Source: Candidatus Portnoybacteria bacterium CG08_land_8_20_14_0_20_40_83 (lineage in GTDB: Bacteria > Patescibacteriota > Minisyncoccia > Portnoybacterales > GWB1-42-6). Taken from it: 7,550 bases of DNA. The position numbers were made by a program, and so were the translations under genes. This document shows, piece after piece, positions 4,395-7,550 of this stretch (the stretch's first letter is position 1; every line of letters begins with the position of its first letter). The notes beneath the pieces are model-generated. The model was not told the DNA's origin, made no database searches, and saw nothing but the letters and a program-made list of their open reading frames with translations. The stretch spans positions 1 to 7,550 of the forward strand of contig PEYL01000065.1 in the NCBI GenBank assembly GCA_002774415.1. Direction: 5' to 3'.

Positions 4395-5777
4395 ATGGAA
4401 AATAATAATAAATTAAAAAAATATTTAAAACAAAATAAAATCCTAATTCTAATTTTATTAGTTTCTTTCGGCTTAAGCTTTTTTTATTCGTTTCATTTCA
4501 GAATAAAACCGCAGGTTGATGCGCAGGCTTATGACTCTATCGGTTTCAATATTGCCCAAGGTTACGGCTACAGGCAAACAGTAGGAAGCGATCTTACTCA
4601 AGATACATCTATTACACGAGTCGGGCCTTTGTATGAGTATTTTTTGGCCGGAATTTATAAAATTTTTGGTCATCATTATGAACCTGTTTGGATAGTGCAG
4701 GCCGTTATGCATGCTTTGAGTACCTGGTTTGTCTATTTGACCGCGCTTTTAATATTTTCAAATTTTGCATCAAAAAGGAGAATCGGATTGTGGGCGGCCG
4801 CAATTTTAGGATTCTATCCGGACCTAATAGAGATTTCCGCAATGGTTCTGACCGAGACGCTATATATTTTTTTGGTTTGCCTGATAATATATTTGTTTTT
4901 CTTGTATTTTTACAAAAAAACATTATGGTCGCTTGCCGGATTGGCATTGGTAGCGGGTTTAGCCGTTTTGGCCAGGCCGCCTGTTTTGCTTTTTGTTCCG
5001 ATAATTTTATTCTTCTTCTACAAAAATCAACAAAAAGAGATCAGTGTACCATTCTATAAACGGAAGCAAGTTTTACACGCAGTTCTATTTTTGCTTATTT
5101 TGATCGCAGTTTTCACTCCGTGGACGATTAGAAATTATGTGATTTATCAAAAAATCATGCCTTTTGGCGCGGCGGGTGCCCTTAATTTTTGGATCGGCAA
5201 TTATCATAACGGCAACGGCGAGCAGGAGCCCACCAAAGAACAAGCCGATTTTCAGGGCAGTCATTCTTTTGGTGAGATACAAGATGAATCCCTAAGGCAA
5301 TTTAAAATATTTTTGCAGAAATATCCGGCGGAATTCATTAAGTTGACTTTTCTGCGGGTGAATAAATATTTCAGCATAATCCGTCCGATGGGATTTTGGT
5401 TCTATCAAAAAGGCTTGGGTCAGTTTATATTTATACTTTCTTCGGCCTTGTCATCAATAATTTTGTTTATTACAGGTTTTGGCGGTTTAATTAAATCAAT
5501 TAAATTAAAAAATCAGGCAGTTTATTATTTGTTCGCATTTTTGATTACGACTCCTTTATTCGTTTTTGTCACGGTGGTGGAAACAAGATACCGCTTCCAG
5601 ATTTATCCGATTTTGGCCATTTTTGCCGGATTTTTTATTGTCCATCTGATTGAAAAAAGAAAATTTTGGCTGGATAGGATATTGTGGACGATGATTGCCG
5701 TATTTTTTGGCAATGGATTAATTGATTTATTATTGAGTATGGAAAGATTTAAAGAAAGATTAAGCAGATTCTTATAA
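4395..5777 (+). CDS. GT39/PMT-like integral membrane glycosyltransferase
   Basis: A 460-aa polytopic membrane protein of the PMT_2/ArnT-like GT-C superfamily, which moves sugars from polyprenyl-phosphate carriers to acceptors outside the membrane. A short basic N-terminus precedes the first span (about 15-35). The first external loop has the expected acidic site in QVDAQAYDSIGFNIAQGYGY (Asp42, Asp47). The repeated hydrophobic segments suggest about ten spans, with LTETLYIF (Glu154), LARPPVLLF and, near the end, ETRYRFQIYPILAIF (Glu396, Arg398, Arg400), which resembles the R-x-P/R-Y-x-P region of this superfamily. The GT2 enzyme at 1901 is a likely supplier of its donor. An upstream TTG (4278) is in frame, but the 39 codons to ATG 4395 translate the cruciform repeat, so ATG is preferred. 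The acceptor (protein, lipid or glycan) is not known. Confidence 0.88.
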   Translation: MENNNKLKKYLKQNKILILILLVSFGLSFFYSFHFRIKPQVDAQAYDSIGFNIAQGYGYRQTVGSDLTQDTSITRVGPLYEYFLAGIYKIFGHHYEPVWIVQAVMHALSTWFVYLTALLIFSNFASKRRIGLWAAAILGFYPDLIEISAMVLTETLYIFLVCLIIYLFFLYFYKKTLWSLAGLALVAGLAVLARPPVLLFVPIILFFFYKNQQKEISVPFYKRKQVLHAVLFLLILIAVFTPWTIRNYVIYQKIMPFGAAGALNFWIGNYHNGNGEQEPTKEQADFQGSHSFGEIQDESLRQFKIFLQKYPAEFIKLTFLRVNKYFSIIRPMGFWFYQKGLGQFIFILSSALSSIILFITGFGGLIKSIKLKNQAVYYLFAFLITTPLFVFVTVVETRYRFQIYPILAIFAGFFIVHLIEKRKFWLDRILWTMIAVFFGNGLIDLLLSMERFKERLSRFL

Positions 5778-5819
5778 ATTTTCAGCATCACGAATTTACC
5801 ATTAAGCCCAAAAATATAA

Positions 5820-6077
5820 TTGTTATTAGTTCTTAATGCGTTGGTTTCTAAGGAATATTTTCTTGGAGATTTGCCAGTTAGTATCCGGGGATTTAAAGAC
5901 GAACAAACTGGGGGTGTTACAACAAAGGGATTTACTACCGATTTCATTAAACCGTTTGAAATTGAGCAAGGCATGAAAAAAGAGTGGAGGAAGATAGACA
6001 ATCCAGAGGAACTGTCAATCAAACCGGTTCTTAGGATGGCTTATAGCGATGTCATGCCAGTTGGCGAACTGCAGTGA
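5820..6077 (+). CDS. Unrecognised short ORF, possible gene remnant
   Basis: The frame is open from the stop at 5817 to the TGA at 6075-6077 and would encode up to 85 residues from TTG. The first ATG, at 5973, gives only 35. Composition looks protein-like, with many purine-first codons and segments such as SIRGFKDEQTGGVTTKG and DNPEELSIKPVLRMAY. There is no good start, no Shine-Dalgarno and no family I recognise. The last codons overlap the 12-mer TGCCAGTTGGCG (6055-6066), also present in the palindrome at 456-483. It could be the 3' remnant of a lost gene or a chance frame. The opposite strand is also open here (5603-6022), but that frame runs deep into the membrane glycosyltransferase and looks like a shadow. 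Confidence 0.3.
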   Translation: MLLVLNALVSKEYFLGDLPVSIRGFKDEQTGGVTTKGFTTDFIKPFEIEQGMKKEWRKIDNPEELSIKPVLRMAYSDVMPVGELQ

Positions 6078-6086
6078 AAAGAAAAA

Positions 6087-6099
6087 GGTGTCAGTCACC
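6087..6099. repeat. Small REP-like hairpin GGTG-TCAGT-CACC
   Basis: A four-base-pair stem around TCAGT follows the possible remnant. It resembles short GGTG...CACC extragenic palindromes, but a single short copy is weak evidence. From 6100 to about 6144 I see nothing further. Confidence 0.3.
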
Positions 6100-6144
6100 G
6101 TTATTTAATCCCAATCCCCATCGTTTCGAGCCAATATATACAAC

Positions 6145-6172
6145 CTTCTTACATTCTCGAGAATATCAGAAT
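6145..6172. promoter_or_regulatory. Nested palindromic operator, copy 1
   Basis: The perfect 12-nt palindrome ATTCTCGAGAAT (6153-6164) is flanked three bases away on each side by an outer inverted pair, CTTCT and AGAAT. Positions 6146-6172 match 7252-7278 at 26 of 27 bases. It lies immediately before the Cys-motif gene and overlaps where a -35 element would be, as expected of a repressor site. The winged-helix protein encoded at 7298 is the obvious candidate ligand (inference). Confidence 0.8.
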
Positions 6173-6176
6173 GTTG

Positions 6177-6182
6177 TATGAA
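6177..6182 (+). promoter_or_regulatory. Candidate -10 element (TATGAA)
   Basis: TATGAA matches TATAAT at four of six positions and sits seven bases before ATG 6190, nearly the same spacing as the stronger TATAAT before the regulator gene. If correct, transcription starts at or next to 6190 and the message is leaderless. Confidence 0.45.
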
Positions 6183-6189
6183 TATTAAA

Positions 6190-6945
6190 ATGCAGAAAAT
6201 AAGTGCAGCAAATCGAAAATTTTTTCTCAAATGGCTACCTTTTAATTTTTGTGACAGATTTTGTGAAAGATGCGAGGAATTTCAAGATGATTGCAAAATT
6301 TATCAGGATGATGTGAATTTTAAAGTTAAATGTCAGATAGAGGGCAAAGACTCCCATGACATGAAGGTTATATTTGAACACGTGGCGGAGACGATGACGC
6401 AAACTATGAAATTGGTGCAGGAAATGATAAAAAAAGAGGGGGTTAAAATTACAAAAGAGGATGAAAAAAGAGCTGATAAATTTGAAAGAGCGGCAGCCGC
6501 AGCTGTGGTAAAAAACATGCTTTTTAAAAAATGTCGTTTAATTTCCAGGAAATTCGCAAGATTTTTTGAAAACTTTTCTTATCCTTTATGTAACGAGCAA
6601 GTATTATTGTATTTATATAATGAAATGCAGGAACTTTGTTTTTATTGCCATTTAATTTTTGTGAAGGCAGCCCGGGCTTTACATTCCAGAATTGAAGAGA
6701 AGAAAGACAAAGATGATTTTTCTCGTCCAGACCCTTTGGTTTCTGCGGCTTTGGGATATTATTCTTTGCTTGTGTGTAAAAGAAGTATAGAGGTGATTTT
6801 AAATTTGATCGGGCATGGAGCAATTCAGGCAAAGCAGATTGTCAAAATCATAAAATTGGCTGAGGAGGCCAAGAGTGAATTTGAGAAGGCCTTTCCCGGT
6901 GTAACAGAATTTCGCGATAAAATTATTTTTCATGGCAAAGTTTGA
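6190..6945 (+). CDS. Cys-motif protein of unknown function
   Basis: 251 aa from ATG 6190. An in-frame ATG at 6178 would add four residues, but it lies inside the proposed -10 element. The N-terminus carries a compact cysteine cluster in NFCDRFCERCEEFQDDC (C-x3-C-x2-C-x6-C; Cys21, Cys25, Cys28 and Cys35), a likely zinc or iron-sulfur site; a further Cys48 follows. The rest looks mostly helical, with a charged segment (about 60-100, including TKEDEKRADKFERAAAAAVV), two close cysteines in ELCFYCHLIF and a C-terminal helix pair. No signal peptide or clear membrane span is seen. I do not recognise a named family. Its last 14 bases overlap the next gene, so the two are surely cotranscribed. Operator copy 1 lies just upstream, implying repression by the regulator at 7298. 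Confidence 0.75.
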   Translation: MQKISAANRKFFLKWLPFNFCDRFCERCEEFQDDCKIYQDDVNFKVKCQIEGKDSHDMKVIFEHVAETMTQTMKLVQEMIKKEGVKITKEDEKRADKFERAAAAAVVKNMLFKKCRLISRKFARFFENFSYPLCNEQVLLYLYNEMQELCFYCHLIFVKAARALHSRIEEKKDKDDFSRPDPLVSAALGYYSLLVCKRSIEVILNLIGHGAIQAKQIVKIIKLAEEAKSEFEKAFPGVTEFRDKIIFHGKV

Positions 6946-7246
6946 AATAAACTGGATTATTAAATTATTTATGCGTTTGGCGCCTAAAAGTTTTTTGCGT
7001 TACGTCGCTGTAAAGCAGGGCCTGGACGACCGCAAAGTTAAATACGCAATGAAGCTTTTTGACGGAGTTGAACGCATCGATATTACGCCTTTGCCAAGCC
7101 GGAGCGGCCGAGGTTTTATTGTCTGTTTAGATAGTAAATTATCTTTATTCTTTTACCAAGACGGCGATCATTTTTATTTTGATGGATTGGAAATGGGAGA
7201 GTATGAAAAAGGTGATGTGACGGTATTTGATAAATTAGGAAGTTAA
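6932..7246 (+). CDS. Small conserved-looking protein of unknown function
   Basis: 104 aa, starting at an ATG inside the last codons of the preceding gene (14-nt overlap), with no Shine-Dalgarno. Translation coupled to the upstream gene is the likely arrangement. The N-terminal third is basic and amphipathic (INWIIKLFMRLAPKSFLRYV), suited to membrane-surface or nucleic-acid contact but not long or hydrophobic enough to be a clear span. The C-terminal part alternates hydrophobic and polar residues (GFIVCLDSKLSLFFY, HFYFDGLEMGEYEKGDVTVFD), suggesting a small beta-sheet domain. No catalytic motif is visible and I do not recognise the family. Its tight link to the Cys-motif protein suggests that they act together. 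Confidence 0.72.
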   Translation: MAKFEINWIIKLFMRLAPKSFLRYVAVKQGLDDRKVKYAMKLFDGVERIDITPLPSRSGRGFIVCLDSKLSLFFYQDGDHFYFDGLEMGEYEKGDVTVFDKLGS

Positions 7247-7250
7247 CTAT

Positions 7251-7278
7251 ATTCTTACATTCTCGAGAATATAAGAAT
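7251..7278. promoter_or_regulatory. Nested palindromic operator, copy 2
   Basis: ATTCT, a three-base gap, ATTCTCGAGAAT (7259-7270), a three-base gap and AGAAT form two nested inverted pairs, with half-sites repeating every eight bases. The site lies between the 104-aa protein gene and the regulator gene, just upstream of the latter's -10 element. This placement suggests autoregulation. Confidence 0.85.
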
Positions 7279-7282
7279 ATCG

Positions 7283-7291
7283 TGGTATAAT
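7283..7291 (+). promoter_or_regulatory. Extended -10 promoter of the regulator gene (TGGTATAAT)
   Basis: A perfect TATAAT (7286-7291) is preceded by TG one base upstream, the extended -10 form, which needs little or no -35. Only six bases separate it from ATG 7298, so the transcript should begin at or within a base of the start codon. Confidence 0.75.
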
Positions 7292-7297
7292 GGAATT

Positions 7298-7550
7298 ATG
7301 AATAAGACAAAAACAAGCAAGCAATTGGAACGGCATTTTAAGGGCATTGCCAATCACAGACGCCTGGACATTTTATTTTTGATAAAGAATTTTGACGGGA
7401 TTACTCTGGAAGAAATCGCCGAGAGATTAAAATGCAATTTTAAGACAATCTCCGGCCATACCAAATCCCTCGTTAACGCCGGCCTTTTGGACAAAAGATA
7501 CCAGGGCAGGGCAGTGGCACATTCGCTTTCCCCCTACGGCCAAAAATTAA
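7298..7550 (+). CDS. ArsR-like winged-helix transcriptional regulator, 3' end outside window
   Basis: 84 codons are visible, with the frame still open at the window end. The protein is a winged helix-turn-helix of ArsR/MarR-like type. A basic N-terminus leads to GIANHRRLDILFLIKNFDGITLEEIAERL. The recognition helix follows around CNFKTISGHTKSLVNAGLL (46-64), and the wing is YQGRAVAHSLSPYG. Four of these segments (HRRLDIL, EIAERL, TISGHTKSL, AGLL) match the standard ArsR pattern of helices 1 to 4. No ArsR metal-site motif such as CVC is seen, so the signal is unlikely to be a classical metal. Its own start is preceded by an extended -10 and operator copy 2, implying negative autoregulation. The same operator controls the two genes upstream, making this a compact three-gene regulon. 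Confidence 0.85.
   Translation, partial: MNKTKTSKQLERHFKGIANHRRLDILFLIKNFDGITLEEIAERLKCNFKTISGHTKSLVNAGLLDKRYQGRAVAHSLSPYGQKL

Noticed and set aside
5603..6022. Minus-strand ORF of 139 codons across the end of the membrane glycosyltransferase
   Set aside because: Much of it is the antisense of a well-supported gene, and its translation shows no recognisable domain; it is a shadow frame.

Overview
The window is AT-rich and gene-dense, with every supported gene on the + strand. TGA reads as an ordinary stop, and the starts lack a convincing Shine-Dalgarno sequence. The domain content, the heavy load of short palindromic intergenic repeats and the style of the winged-helix regulator suggest a Candidate Phyla Radiation (Patescibacteria, Parcubacteria-like) genome. 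That assignment is inference, because no rRNA or other phylogenetic marker is present.

Positions 1-5777 look like part of a surface-glycan or glycoprotein locus. In order they hold the C-terminal part of a GT4 glycosyltransferase, a complete GT4 glycosyltransferase, a GT2 polyprenyl-phosphate sugar synthase-like enzyme, a cobalamin-type radical SAM protein and a multi-membrane-span GT39/PMT-like glycosyltransferase. The GT2 enzyme would charge a lipid carrier with sugar on the inner membrane face. The membrane glycosyltransferase would spend that lipid-linked sugar on the outer face. The GT4 enzymes would extend glycans in the cytoplasm, and the radical SAM enzyme may modify a lipid or sugar.

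The spacers in this locus are unusual. The first two begin and end with inverted copies of a 20-nt box lying against the stop codon of one gene and the start codon of the next, and each contains a related palindrome. The third spacer uses a second box family in the same way, arranged as two tandem modules, and this points to GTG 2841 as the start of the radical SAM gene. A separate nested palindrome (CCTGAGC...GCTCAGG) lies before the membrane glycosyltransferase.

Positions 5778-6144 are gene-poor and hold one unrecognised possible gene remnant. From 6145 to the end there is a small module: a Cys-motif protein of unknown function, an overlapping 104-aa protein of unknown function, and an ArsR-like winged-helix regulator cut by the window end. 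A nearly identical 27-nt nested palindrome sits just before the first gene and just before the regulator, overlapping likely leaderless promoters. The simplest reading is a regulator that controls itself and the two-gene unit through the same operator.
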